From positions 1-64,000 of the forward strand of contig JBFWMB010000009.1 in the NCBI GenBank assembly GCA_050251815.1: 64,000 nucleotides of DNA, given 5' to 3'. Position 1 is the first letter of the stretch; every line of letters starts with the position of its first letter. This document shows, piece after piece, positions 1 to 8,138 of the stretch. The notes beneath the pieces are model-generated. The model ran no database searches, was not told the origin of the DNA, and worked only from the letters and a program-made list of their open reading frames with translations. The position numbers and the translations under genes are program-made. The DNA is from GWE2-40-63 sp050251815 (GTDB taxonomy: Bacteria; Bacteroidota; Bacteroidia; Bacteroidales; SZUA-534).

Positions 1-120
1 TATCTTCAATCCTATTTGGATGAATTTTGCTACAAATTAAACCGTAGATACTTTGGTGATAAGGTTTTTGACAGACTTGCCATTGCTATGTCTGATAATT
101 ACTGGTATAATAATGACTAA
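1..120 (+). mobile_element. C-terminal end of an IS1595-type transposase (partial)
   Basis: The frame is open from the first base to a TAA at 118-120 and encodes the last 39 residues of a protein. The piece YLDEFCYKLNRRY followed by FDRLAIA resembles the C-terminus of IS1595/ISL1-like DDE transposases, which typically end in a YLDEF..R.NRR segment. The catalytic region lies outside the window, so whether the gene is intact cannot be judged. The adjacent terminal inverted repeat could not be recognised. Confidence 0.7.
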
Positions 121-140
121 TCATAAATATTTATAACGAC

Positions 141-830
141 ATGAAATATAAATACTTATTTTTTGATTTAGACCGAACCCTATGGGACTATAAGGCAAAT
201 TCAGAGCAAACATTAATAGATTTGGTAAAAACATTCACGCCTCAATTGAGTTCACAAACAAGGCTTTTTATTGAAATATTTTACAAAGTAAATGAAGCAT
301 TATGGCTACAGTATCGCGATGGTATAATTTCAAAAGAGTATTTAAGTTCATCGCGATTTATACAAGTATATAAGCATTTTGGTATTGATGCAGTTTCTAT
401 GGCTGAAGAAATTGCACAGTATTATATCGTTCAAAGTCCCCAAAAGAATAAATTATTTCCAGATACCAGAAAAGTATTGTCTTATTTAAAATCAATGAAT
501 TATAGTTTATATCTTTTAACTAATGGGTTTTTAGAGGTGCAAAAAGTTAAAATAAGGACCAGTGATATTGAACGGTATTTTGAGGGTATGATCACCTCAG
601 AGGAGGTTGGATATCAAAAACCAGACAGCCGAATATTTGAATATGCATTGCGTAATACCGGAGGACAAAAAAACAATAGTATTATGATTGGTGATGACTT
701 GGATAACGATATTTTTGGTGCTCAAAACTTTGGTATAGACACAATTTACTTTAATCCTCAAAGAACTACTCATAAAGGCAATCCTACGTACGAAATAAAT
801 AATCTAATTGAGTTAATAGGGCTCTTTTAA
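141..830 (+). CDS. yjjG: HAD-family hydrolase, YjjG-like noncanonical pyrimidine nucleotidase
   Basis: The 229-residue protein is a haloacid-dehalogenase fold phosphatase. Motif I is FFDLDRTLWDY near residues 7-17, with the nucleophile Asp and the general acid Asp two residues later. Motif II is in LLTNG near 127, the motif III Lys is in GYQKPDSRIF near 157, and the acidic motif IV is GDDLDNDI near 182. The helical cap sits between motifs I and II. Length and the DRTLWDY version of motif I match the YjjG group, which dephosphorylates noncanonical pyrimidine nucleotides in the cytoplasm. The gene stands alone between the transposase remnant and the tRNA. Substrate assignment within HAD families is never certain. 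Confidence 0.8.
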   Translation: MKYKYLFFDLDRTLWDYKANSEQTLIDLVKTFTPQLSSQTRLFIEIFYKVNEALWLQYRDGIISKEYLSSSRFIQVYKHFGIDAVSMAEEIAQYYIVQSPQKNKLFPDTRKVLSYLKSMNYSLYLLTNGFLEVQKVKIRTSDIERYFEGMITSEEVGYQKPDSRIFEYALRNTGGQKNNSIMIGDDLDNDIFGAQNFGIDTIYFNPQRTTHKGNPTYEINNLIELIGLF

Positions 831-880
831 TTAAAGATTGAGGTTTAACAACTTGCAAGCAATATATAATGCCTATAAAC

Positions 881-914
881 AAAAAAGCACCTACTTGCTT
901 AAGTAGGTGCTTTA
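881..914 (-). terminator. Rho-independent terminator of tRNA-Arg
   Basis: A 12-bp perfect stem (885-896 with 901-912, AAGCACCTACTT) with a 4-base loop is followed on the minus strand by a run of T (complement of 881-886). It lies 4 bases downstream of the tRNA 3' end. It could also stop plus-strand transcription from the upstream nucleotidase gene. Confidence 0.8.
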
Positions 915-917
915 AAG

Positions 918-991
918 TGACTCCGCCAGGACTCAAACCTGGAACCTTCTGATCCGTAGTCAGATGCACTATTCAATTATGCTACGGAGCC
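918..991 (-). tRNA. tRNA-Arg (anticodon ACG)
   Basis: The minus strand folds as a 74-nt cloverleaf. The acceptor stem GGCTCCG/CGGAGTC contains one G-T pair, the D arm is GCAT...GTGC, and the anticodon stem TCTGA/TCAGA encloses the loop CTACGGA, giving anticodon ACG. The T arm is CCAGG-TTTGAGT-CCTGG and the discriminator base is A. CCA is not encoded. The ACG anticodon is normally edited to ICG by TadA. Confidence 0.93.
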
Positions 992-1002
992 AAATGCGGG
1001 TG

Positions 1003-1010
1003 CAAATATA
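1003..1010 (-). promoter_or_regulatory. Bacteroidota -7 box (TATATTTG) for tRNA-Arg
   Basis: The minus strand reads TATATTTG, an exact match to the TAnnTTTG element used by the Bacteroidota housekeeping sigma factor, 11 bases before the mature tRNA. No convincing -33 TTTG is seen at the usual spacing. Confidence 0.5.
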
Positions 1011-1258
1011 GGTAAAAATTTGAATTGCCATAAAATATAGAACTGTTTTTTTCTACTTTTTTTGCTCCCTTTTGTAAAACTCCTGTTTATCAGAAGGGAA
1101 AATTTTATCTTATTTCTTTTTATTATCTTGCATTGTAAAATTTTAATCAGAGTTTTGAGTGAACTGCTGTCTTAAAAAGTGATTTTATTAGTTTAGAATT
1201 ATTGTAAATAGGATTACAAAGTAGAATTGATAGTTAATAAATTTTTAATTAGTTCCCG

Positions 1259-2188
1259 ATGAAACGATTTTCTAATACCCTTCTTTTTTTAATAGTTATT
1301 GTTACCCTTTCAGGTTTTTATGCCTGTAATAATAGGGAACAACCGGCTTATAATGAAATTTTCGATGGTGTAAGCTGGTATCATAACGACCGCCTGTTGA
1401 TTCGAAATGATTCTTCAGTCATTTTTACCGAATTCGACTCGATTCAAAACATACCGGTAAACCAAAACGTTATTCCATTAACGATAAATGATTCCTCTTT
1501 AATTATAACCCGGTCACAGGAGAGGGGTTATTATAACGACAACAGGGAATTTGTGGTTACCCACATGGAACGTTTAATCGATACCGTTTTATTCGATTTA
1601 AAATACATAAACAAAAAACCAAAATTAATATTATATATAGAACCATTTCCTTTAATTCTTTCAACAAAAAACCAGCTCACCTTACCCGAGACTCATAATT
1701 TTAAACCGGTAAAATTTTTAATTGCCAATTATTCCATCGGTGATCAGATGGATCGTTCGCTGCTAAAAACACGTGGTATATATAACTATCCGAACTATAC
1801 CATTGAAGATTGTGAGTTTTTGGAGAATAAAGACATTACCATAAAAATAATTGGCTACAATACCATTTTCTCCATCGAACGCCGACGCATCGAGAATTAT
1901 CGGGTCGATGAAATTATTAAAGTAGTTACCAGTAAAATGGGACTTATTCCCGAATACCGGCCCATGCGTCAATGGATTGATGGTTCCGACTACGAATATG
2001 AATTTTACCGCTGGGACGATAAGGGCGTTCAAATAAACCTGTCGCGTAGCAAATACATTGGTTCCGATGTTTATAAAACCCTGGTTCGGGGAGACGACTG
2101 GGTTTTGGCTTACGACGATTTATTTCAACAGGCCATATTAGTTGAAACGTACCGGAATGGAATGCCGCAATCGAGCATTATTAATTAA
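1259..2188 (+). CDS. Predicted lipoprotein of unknown function
   Basis: The 309-residue protein opens with a lipoprotein signal peptide: MKRF, a hydrophobic stretch, then the lipobox LSGFYAC with the lipidated Cys near residue 22. The mature part is soluble and rich in aromatic and charged residues. It has no motif I recognise, although the C-terminal third contains several short beta-like segments. It is probably anchored in the periplasm or outer membrane. It is alone in its transcription unit, between tRNA-Arg and dnaK. I do not recognise the family. Confidence 0.75.
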   Translation: MKRFSNTLLFLIVIVTLSGFYACNNREQPAYNEIFDGVSWYHNDRLLIRNDSSVIFTEFDSIQNIPVNQNVIPLTINDSSLIITRSQERGYYNDNREFVVTHMERLIDTVLFDLKYINKKPKLILYIEPFPLILSTKNQLTLPETHNFKPVKFLIANYSIGDQMDRSLLKTRGIYNYPNYTIEDCEFLENKDITIKIIGYNTIFSIERRRIENYRVDEIIKVVTSKMGLIPEYRPMRQWIDGSDYEYEFYRWDDKGVQINLSRSKYIGSDVYKTLVRGDDWVLAYDDLFQQAILVETYRNGMPQSSIIN

Positions 2189-2535
2189 GGTAAAGTTTTA
2201 TCACTGGGGTTAGGAAAGCTTAACCCAATAACTATCAACCGAATATAATTATTTTTTTCCACTAATTATTGGGTAATTGGCTGAATTCAGTTGTTGAAGA
2301 AAACTGCTTGCATGTTTTGTCCTACATATGGGAACAGGCCCAATTATTTGGCAGATTTTACCAGCTGTCGATTAAATTTTTGTGTCGTTTTGTCACAATG
2401 TCAGTCGCGTTGTTGGAATTAATTGGCCTTGTGGTGTCATATTTTCTAGTTAACCCACCAAAAATTTGCTGGCACAATCCTTGAAAAAGACTATCCCGAA
2501 ATTAATGATTATTAAATCTAAAACGAACATATAAT
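2189..2535 (+). other. Intergenic stretch before dnaK with no supported gene
   Basis: No RNA or convincing coding frame is visible. A 71-codon frame at 2269-2484 has unlikely composition and no ribosome binding site. No CIRCE inverted repeat and no clear TAnnTTTG promoter precede dnaK. Confidence 0.5.
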
Positions 2536-4446
2536 ATGGGTAAGATCATAGGAATCGATTTAGGAACAACCAACTCTTGTGTTTCCGTAATGGAAGGAAA
2601 TGAGCCTGTAGTTATTCCTAACAGCGAAGGAAAAAGAACCACTCCATCGGTGGTAGCATTTGTTGAAAACGGTGAACGTAAAATTGGTGATCCGGCCAAA
2701 CGCCAGGCAATTACCAACCCACAAAAAACGGTGGCTTCAATCAAGCGCTTTATGGGTGAGAAATTTGACTCTTTGTCAAGCGAAGTATCAAGAATTACCT
2801 ATAAAGTTATAAAAGGTGAGAACAATACACCCCGTGTTCAGATTGATGACCGGAAATATTCTCCCCAGGAGATTTCGGCCATGATTCTTCAAAAAATGAA
2901 GAAAACAGCTGAAGATTACCTGGGACAGGAAGTTACCGAAGCAGTTATTACCGTTCCTGCTTATTTTAACGATGCACAGCGCCAGGCTACCAAAGAAGCT
3001 GGCGAAATTGCCGGCTTAGTTGTAAAGCGTATTATTAACGAACCTACTGCAGCCTCACTGGCTTATGGTCTCGATAAAAAAGATCGTGACATGAAAATTG
3101 CCGTGTTCGACCTGGGTGGAGGTACATTTGATATTTCAATTCTTGAATTGGGTGATGGCGTTTACGAAGTAAAATCGACCAATGGTGATACGCACCTTGG
3201 CGGTGATGATTTTGACCAGGTAATTATCGATTGGTTGGCCGATGAATTTAAAAACGAAGAAGGAATTGATCTGAGAAAAGATCCAATGGCTTTGCAACGT
3301 TTAAAAGAAGCTGCTGAAAAAGCAAAAATTGAATTGTCGAGTTCATCGAGTACCGAAATCAATTTGCCTTACATAATGCCAGTTGACGGTATTCCAAAAC
3401 ACCTGGTAAAAAATCTGACAAGAGCAAAATTTGAGCAACTGGCCGATCGCCTGATTCAGGCAACGCTTGAGCCGTGCCGTTTAGCGCTTAAAGATGCCGG
3501 AATGAGTCAATCAGATATTGATGAAGTAATTTTGGTTGGTGGTTCAACTCGTATTCCTGCCATTCAAAAAGTAGTTGAAGATTTCTTCGGAAAAGCCCCT
3601 TCAAAAGGTGTTAATCCTGACGAAGTTGTAGCTGTTGGAGCTGCCATTCAGGGGGGTGTGTTAACCGGTGAGGTTAAAGACGTATTGTTGTTGGATGTAA
3701 CTCCCTTATCGTTGGGAATTGAAACCATGGGTGGTGTAATGACCAAACTGATAGAATCGAATACAACCATTCCTACCAAGAAAGCCGAAACATTTACAAC
3801 AGCTTCTGACAATCAGCCTTCGGTTGAGATTCATGTACTTCAAGGGGAACGTCCCATGGCAAAAGATAACAAAACAATCGGTAGGTTCCATTTGGACGGA
3901 ATTCCACCAGCACCTCGCGGAGTTCCACAAATTGAAGTTTCGTTTGATATCGATGCCAATGGTATATTACATGTGGCCGCAAAAGATAAGGGAACAGGTA
4001 AAGAGCAAAAAATCAGGATTGAAGCATCTTCAGGCTTAAGCGAAGAAGAAATCAACCGCATGCGAGACGAAGCAAAAGCAAATGCTGATTCCGATGCTAA
4101 GGCTAAAGAAAAGATTGATAAGATAAATGCAGCCGATAGTTTGATTTTCCAAACCGAGAAAAACCTGAAAGAATTTGGTGATAAGATTCCAGCTGACAAA
4201 AAATCAGCCATCGAAGGAGCATTAACCAAATTGAAAGAAGCGCATAAAAATCAGGATTTGGATGCCATTGATGCAGCAACAAAGGAGGTGAACGACACCT
4301 TCCAGGCAGCATCGCAGGATTTATACAACGCCCAGCAACAGGCTCAGGGAGCACAGGCTCAACCTGATGCTGGCGAAGCGCAGCAAGGAAAATCATCCGG
4401 TAAAGACGAAGAAGTTACTGATGTTGACTTTGAAGAAGTAAAGTAA
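2536..4446 (+). CDS. dnaK: Molecular chaperone DnaK (Hsp70)
   Basis: The 636-residue protein is a complete Hsp70. The nucleotide-binding domain has the phosphate-1 loop GIDLGTTNSCVSV near residues 6-18, phosphate-2 loop FDLGGGTFDIS near 195, and adenosine motif VGGSTRIPAIQ near 333. The interdomain linker DVLLLDVTPLSLG lies near 382. A substrate-binding beta domain and helical lid follow. The tail is rich in Ala and Gln and ends in an acidic EEVTDVDFEEVK segment typical of bacterial DnaK. It binds exposed hydrophobic segments with DnaJ and GrpE in the cytoplasm. No dnaJ or grpE is adjacent, as is common in Bacteroidota. A terminator follows directly. Confidence 0.99.
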   Translation: MGKIIGIDLGTTNSCVSVMEGNEPVVIPNSEGKRTTPSVVAFVENGERKIGDPAKRQAITNPQKTVASIKRFMGEKFDSLSSEVSRITYKVIKGENNTPRVQIDDRKYSPQEISAMILQKMKKTAEDYLGQEVTEAVITVPAYFNDAQRQATKEAGEIAGLVVKRIINEPTAASLAYGLDKKDRDMKIAVFDLGGGTFDISILELGDGVYEVKSTNGDTHLGGDDFDQVIIDWLADEFKNEEGIDLRKDPMALQRLKEAAEKAKIELSSSSSTEINLPYIMPVDGIPKHLVKNLTRAKFEQLADRLIQATLEPCRLALKDAGMSQSDIDEVILVGGSTRIPAIQKVVEDFFGKAPSKGVNPDEVVAVGAAIQGGVLTGEVKDVLLLDVTPLSLGIETMGGVMTKLIESNTTIPTKKAETFTTASDNQPSVEIHVLQGERPMAKDNKTIGRFHLDGIPPAPRGVPQIEVSFDIDANGILHVAAKDKGTGKEQKIRIEASSGLSEEEINRMRDEAKANADSDAKAKEKIDKINAADSLIFQTEKNLKEFGDKIPADKKSAIEGALTKLKEAHKNQDLDAIDAATKEVNDTFQAASQDLYNAQQQAQGAQAQPDAGEAQQGKSSGKDEEVTDVDFEEVK

Positions 4447-4465
4447 TTCTGAATACTATAATTAA

Positions 4466-4495
4466 GAAAAGGCCGACAATAAGTCGGCTTTTTTT
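4466..4495 (+). terminator. Rho-independent terminator after dnaK, probably bidirectional
   Basis: The stem GCCGAC/GTCGGC (4472-4477 with 4483-4488), extended by A-T pairs and with a 5-base loop, is followed by seven T. It sits between two converging genes, and the A-run on its 5' side gives a T-run on the minus strand as well. Confidence 0.85.
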
Positions 4496-4507
4496 ATGCT
4501 GAAAATT

Positions 4508-5512
4508 TTAATAAAGTGTTTGGTTCATTTTCTTTTTATTAAAAAAGGGCAGGAGTATAAAACTAATGGCTCCTACAATTAACAGCATTAAATTCATCGA
4601 AGTGTGCGAAATTAACGCAAATATTTTTCCATCGGTCTTGTCGAGCCCATACAATGCCAGTGTTTCCAGAACCATAAAATGCCAGGCTCCAATTCCCCCT
4701 TGTACCGGAGCCAGCATGGCCAGTCCTCCCATAATAAATGCCGTAAGTCCGGCCAACATGCTTAAATGCTCAGTGGGCTGGTAGCTGAAAAAAATTACAT
4801 ACATCATCAGAAAATACATGACATAAATAAAAACAGAATGAAATAAATACCAGCCTGGTTTTTTAAGGTTCTTAATGGAACTAATGCCCTGGAAAAAATT
4901 GGTCATTAGCTCAATAATTTTTGCCACAAACGAAATGCGCTTTAGTTTTTCACGATAAATCCATAATAGAATCAACGTACCAATGCCTAATAATGCTCCA
5001 CCCAACCAAAACCAAAGCGAAAACAAAAAGCCAAAGCTTTGTTCAAACTCCGGATTGTTTGCCACAAAAGCAGTAAAAACACTGAACTGCGAAAAAATAG
5101 TGATAAAAACCAGTAGTAATAAAATCAGGGTGTCGGTGGCCCGCTCTATTACAACGGTTCCGGCCAAGGTGCCAAATGGAATTTTTTCATGGCGCGATAA
5201 AACTGTACATCGGGCCAGTTCACCACCACGGGGAATAATCAAATTGGTAGCATACATTATCATTATCGATAAAAAAGTATTCAGGGTTCTGGGTTTATGC
5301 CCCAAAGGAGTAATAAGCATATTCCAGCGAATGGCACGACTAAGATGACTAACAATAGCAAAAACAAACGAAAGCCAAACCCATCCCCAGCGCAGGGTTT
5401 CCAGTTCATGTGCAATCTTTTCTACTCCCAAACCTTTATATACATAGTAAAACAATACTGCACCCACCGAAAACAAAAGGAGGTACTTTATTGCGTTTAA
5501 ATATCTTTTCAT
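4508..5512 (-). CDS. Flippase-like integral membrane protein (LPG synthase TM region / UPF0104 family)
   Basis: The 334-residue protein consists almost entirely of hydrophobic helices, about eight. It carries family hallmarks: an N-terminal helix followed by an LRWGWVWLSF segment, the conserved SRAIRWNMLI element near residue 60, IPRGGELARC near 97, and a GGIGAWHFMVLETLALYGL segment near 270. These match the transmembrane domain found in lysylphosphatidylglycerol synthases and related lipid-flippase-like proteins. No cytosolic synthase domain is present. The substrate is unknown. The gene converges on dnaK and is monocistronic, with a good -7 box upstream. Confidence 0.85.
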   Translation of the reverse strand: MKRYLNAIKYLLLFSVGAVLFYYVYKGLGVEKIAHELETLRWGWVWLSFVFAIVSHLSRAIRWNMLITPLGHKPRTLNTFLSIMIMYATNLIIPRGGELARCTVLSRHEKIPFGTLAGTVVIERATDTLILLLLVFITIFSQFSVFTAFVANNPEFEQSFGFLFSLWFWLGGALLGIGTLILLWIYREKLKRISFVAKIIELMTNFFQGISSIKNLKKPGWYLFHSVFIYVMYFLMMYVIFFSYQPTEHLSMLAGLTAFIMGGLAMLAPVQGGIGAWHFMVLETLALYGLDKTDGKIFALISHTSMNLMLLIVGAISFILLPFFNKKKMNQTLY

Positions 5513-5532
5513 GTTTTTTTTGCTTAAACGGG

Positions 5533-5562
5533 CAAATATAAATTATTTTTTGTTTGACAAAA
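5533..5562 (-). promoter_or_regulatory. Promoter of the flippase-like gene
   Basis: On the minus strand TTTTG, 17 bases, then TATATTTG is found 20 bases before the ATG at 5512. The -7 box is exact. The spacing is slightly short of the usual 19-21. Confidence 0.5.
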
Positions 5563-5580
5563 GTTGATCTTAAAAACGAA

Positions 5581-5613
5581 AAATGCAACAGACTCTTGTT
5601 GAGCTGTTGCATT
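5581..5613 (-). terminator. Terminator downstream of ferritin
   Basis: An 11-bp perfect stem AAATGCAACAG/CTGTTGCATTT has a 12-base loop that could itself pair partly. It is followed on the minus strand by a T-rich stretch. It lies about 35 bases after the ferritin stop codon. Confidence 0.75.
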
Positions 5614-5646
5614 TTTTTGTTCCTTATAACAATTTTTTATGGTTTC

Positions 5647-6156
5647 TTAAGCATTTGTTGTATCAACAAAAACCCGTTGCGATAAATCTTTATCAATCAT
5701 AAATAAGCCATTTCCGGCACCGCCAACCAATTTTAACTGGTCAAGTATGGTGCGTACATTGTCTTCTTCTTCAACTTGTTCGTCGACATACCATTGCAGA
5801 AAACTTTTGGCTGCATGGTCGCGCTCATCAATGGCAACGTCCATCAGGTTGTTGATTAAAGCTGTAACTTTTTGTTCGTGTTTCAGCGTTTCTTCAAAAA
5901 TGGTGATTATGTTATCCCATTTTCTGGGTACTTCAGCAATGGGCATCAATTCAACTACGCCGCCACGATCAATAATGTAATCGAAAAACTTTAAGGCATG
6001 CGAAATTTCTTCCTGATACTGAATTCGCATCCAGTTGGCAGCTCCTGCCAGTCCAATTTCAGCGCAATAAGCTGACATTGATAAATACAAATAAGCCGAC
6101 CAATACTCTGCATTGAGTTGCTTATTTAATTCGGTTTCCATTTTTTTTGTTAGCAT
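5647..6156 (-). CDS. ftnA: Ferritin (non-haem, FtnA type)
   Basis: The 169-residue protein is a four-helix ferritin. All ferroxidase-centre ligands are present: Glu17, Glu50 and His53 (in EEISH), Glu94, Gln127 and Glu130. It oxidises Fe(II) and stores it as ferric mineral in a 24-mer shell in the cytoplasm. The length is normal and no haem-binding Met of bacterioferritin is apparent. The start was taken at MLTKKM because ferritins usually begin with a similar MLSKK segment; a second Met five codons in is the alternative. It lies 57 bases downstream of the tau reading frame of dnaX and has its own terminator. Confidence 0.97.
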   Translation of the reverse strand: MLTKKMETELNKQLNAEYWSAYLYLSMSAYCAEIGLAGAANWMRIQYQEEISHALKFFDYIIDRGGVVELMPIAEVPRKWDNIITIFEETLKHEQKVTALINNLMDVAIDERDHAAKSFLQWYVDEQVEEEDNVRTILDQLKLVGGAGNGLFMIDKDLSQRVFVDTTNA

Positions 6157-6213
6157 AGTATTACTGGTTTGGTTTGAAATTGCTTCTGCAAAATAAGATA
6201 AAATGTGTTTATT

Positions 6214-6798
6214 TTACTCAAAATCGAGGTTAAAGTTTTGTTTAAGTTTGTGTAATAATTCATTTTTTTCAGCCAGGTAATTGTATTTGTCGGCTGCAGT
6301 ATAAACCAATTGCTGATTTGATAGCTCTTCAACTACTTCAACATCGAGCACGATCGACGAATTTTTTAATTGTTTTTTTAAATAAGCCGTTAACCGGGAA
6401 TGAACCTTCTCCATAAAGTCTTTTTGCTGACTTACATTATCGAGCCTGACCCTTAGCTGATGTTCTGATTTTTTTTCGGGTAGATGTGTTTTTAGTACCT
6501 GGTACATTCGCGGAAACTCATTCTCCACACTGCTGGTAAACTGGTTCCATACCTCAATAAGTGCTGTTTCGGTAAAGGGTTCAACAGGGCCACTGACCTG
6601 CTTTTCAACTTTCTTGCTTTCAGGTTCACTAACGTTGTCGTCTTGTTTTTTACCAATGTTTTTTAACGATGGCGACGATGACTGGTAACTTGAATAAACA
6701 GGGGTTGCCTTTTCTTTTGCCGGTTCGGTGGTTTTTTCCGTTGCTTTAGGTTCTGACTTCTTTTTAGGAGCTGTCGATGCTAATTCACTTTTTTTTTT
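6214..6798 (-). CDS. dnaX: DnaX tau-specific C-terminal part, in the -1 frame relative to the gamma frame
   Basis: This frame is open from a TGA that touches the A11 run down to 6214 (195 codons including stop). It starts with a Lys-rich, Ser/Pro/Glu-rich linker of about 80 residues (KKSELASTAPKKK, then YSSYQSSSPS). A folded tail follows, starting near FTETALIEVWNQF and ending in LKQNFNLDFE, as at the C-terminus of Bacteroidota tau subunits. This part should bind the polymerase alpha subunit and DnaB. No credible independent start exists: the first possible one is a GTG at 6528 inside the domain. Joining it to the upstream frame needs a -1 shift or one extra A, and the joined protein would be about 559 residues, a normal tau length. 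Confidence 0.85.
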   Translation of the reverse strand, partial: KKKSELASTAPKKKSEPKATEKTTEPAKEKATPVYSSYQSSSPSLKNIGKKQDDNVSEPESKKVEKQVSGPVEPFTETALIEVWNQFTSSVENEFPRMYQVLKTHLPEKKSEHQLRVRLDNVSQQKDFMEKVHSRLTAYLKKQLKNSSIVLDVEVVEELSNQQLVYTAADKYNYLAEKNELLHKLKQNFNLDFE

Positions 6799-7892
6799 TC
6801 AGCGATTATCTGGCACAGGTTTATCAATGCCAGTTCAACCGAAAGGCGTTTATTCTGACTGTTGCGGTATTGAATCTCGGCGTCGTTGCAAAGGTTAATG
6901 GCACGGAATAAAAATGAAGCCGAACATTTTTTCGATTGTTCCAGATAATGAACTTTTATTGCAGCACCCACTTCGAGTAGTTGAATGGTTTTTTCGTCCT
7001 GCGAAACCAGTAAATCTCTAAAATGTTTCGATAAACCGGCTAAAAAATGCTGTCCGTCGAAACCTTTATCCAGAATTTCATCATAGAGACTCAAAGATGT
7101 ACTAATATCTTCCGATAAAAAGGCATCGGTAAGTTTAAAAAAGTAATCGTAGTCGAGCACATTCAGGTTAGCAATGGTATTCTCGTAGGTAATTTTTTTT
7201 CCCGAGAAACTAACAATCTGATCAAATATCGATAGGGCATCGCGCATGGCACCGTCCGATTTTTGTGCAATTACGTTCAAAGCCTCGGGTTCTACTTCAA
7301 TATTTTCACTTTTTGCAACGTATTCTAAATGTGAAGTGGCATCTTCGACGGTAATGCGGCTGAAATTAAAAATCTGACAACGCGACAAAATGGTAGGGAG
7401 AATCTTATGCTTTTCGGTTGTTGCTAAAATAAAAACCGCATGTGCTGGAGGTTCTTCCAGTGTTTTTAAAAATGCATTGAAAGCCGAGGTAGTTAGCATG
7501 TGCACCTCATCGATAATATACACGCTGTAATTTCCCATTTGCGGTGGAATACGCACCTGATCAATCAGGTTCCGGATATCGTCAACCGTGTTATTCGATG
7601 CGGCATCCAATTCATGAATGTTGTACGAGCGATCCTTATTGAACGACACACACGATTCACATTCATTACAGGGTTCGGTATCAGGAGTTAAATTTTGGCA
7701 GTTAATGGTTTTAGCAAAAATACGCGCACAGGTAGTTTTTCCTACACCTCGCGGTCCGCAGAACAAATAGGCGTGTGCCATGTGGTTGTTCTTAATGGCA
7801 TTCTTCAGGGTAGTGGTAATTGATTTTTGACCAACAACTGATGCAAAGGTCGAAGGTCTGTATTTTCGCGCTGAAACTATAAAATTCTCCAT
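6780..7892 (-). CDS. dnaX: DNA polymerase III gamma (zero-frame dnaX product; AAA+ clamp-loader part)
   Basis: The 370-residue product carries the complete clamp-loader motor: Walker A GPRGVGKTT near residue 45, a four-Cys zinc module (C-x8-C-x2-C-x2-C, around CNECESC), Walker B IIDEVHMLT near 125, the SRC sensor-1/arginine-finger region (LSRCQIF) and domain III helices. Right after the A11 run the zero frame reads Glu-Lys-Lys-Lys-Val-Asn and stops, so the zero frame alone gives a gamma-like short form. ATG 7892 was chosen because the TTG seven codons upstream lies inside a TATATTTG promoter box. Homopolymer sequencing error is the main alternative to a real frameshift. Confidence 0.9.
   Translation of the reverse strand: MENFIVSARKYRPSTFASVVGQKSITTTLKNAIKNNHMAHAYLFCGPRGVGKTTCARIFAKTINCQNLTPDTEPCNECESCVSFNKDRSYNIHELDAASNNTVDDIRNLIDQVRIPPQMGNYSVYIIDEVHMLTTSAFNAFLKTLEEPPAHAVFILATTEKHKILPTILSRCQIFNFSRITVEDATSHLEYVAKSENIEVEPEALNVIAQKSDGAMRDALSIFDQIVSFSGKKITYENTIANLNVLDYDYFFKLTDAFLSEDISTSLSLYDEILDKGFDGQHFLAGLSKHFRDLLVSQDEKTIQLLEVGAAIKVHYLEQSKKCSASFLFRAINLCNDAEIQYRNSQNKRLSVELALINLCQIIAEKKKVN
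6789..6799 (-). promoter_or_regulatory. A11 slippery run in dnaX (frameshift or transcriptional slippage site)
   Basis: The minus strand reads G, eleven A, G. The upstream frame enters as GAA-AAA-AAA-AAA-GTG-AAT-TAG. The tau frame has a TGA overlapping the start of the run and is open after it, so the two frames overlap only within the run. With 12 A the frame is continuous into tau, and with 10 A it stops at once. In dnaX of Escherichia coli (A AAA AAG, ribosomal) and Thermus (A9, RNA polymerase slippage), similar runs generate gamma and tau. Confidence 0.7.
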
Positions 7893-7910
7893 TTTTATAT
7901 AATTGTAGGG

Positions 7911-7918
7911 CAAATATA
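7911..7918 (-). promoter_or_regulatory. -7 box (TATATTTG) of dnaX
   Basis: An exact TAnnTTTG match on the minus strand lies 18 bases before the ATG at 7892, overlapping the TTG codon at 7913. This argues for the ATG as start. No clear -33 element is seen. Confidence 0.45.
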
Positions 7919-8076
7919 GGAAAATTAGCTACGGATACTAGGTATTTCTTTCAACGATTTTATTAACACATTTTACCAGTTACTCTAATGCAAAAACCGT
8001 GAAAAGGTTATCCAAAAGGTTTCTTTTTGGACTTTAATTGATTAAATAATATTATCTTTATGGAGCTATAAATATA

Positions 8077-8108
8077 TTTTTGAAATTTGATTAGCAATAT
8101 TATTTTTG
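8077..8108 (+). promoter_or_regulatory. Promoter of the coiled-coil gene-zapA-6S unit
   Basis: TTTTG (8077-8081), 19 bases, then TATTTTTG (8101-8108) is a near-ideal Bacteroidota promoter. Transcription should start near 8115, about 24 bases before the first ATG. Confidence 0.65.
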
Positions 8109-8138
8109 TAGAAATTAAGATTTGTATCCCGGTTAATA

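Noticed and set aside
784..969. 61-codon minus-strand frame
   Set aside because: It runs through the tRNA-Arg gene and its terminator, so it is not coding.
2269..2484. 71-codon frame upstream of dnaK
   Set aside because: It has no ribosome binding site, odd composition and no recognisable domain; it is probably leader sequence.
2400..2535. CIRCE or sigma-32-like heat-shock element before dnaK
   Set aside because: No TTAGCACTC/GAGTGCTAA pair is present. CTTGAAA near 2480 is followed by CCCGAAAT at far too short a spacing.
6214..7892. dnaX as a plain pseudogene
   Set aside because: The gene is essential, both halves look fully conserved, and the break lies exactly in an A11 run of the sort known to cause frameshifting in dnaX. 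Sequencing error remains possible.
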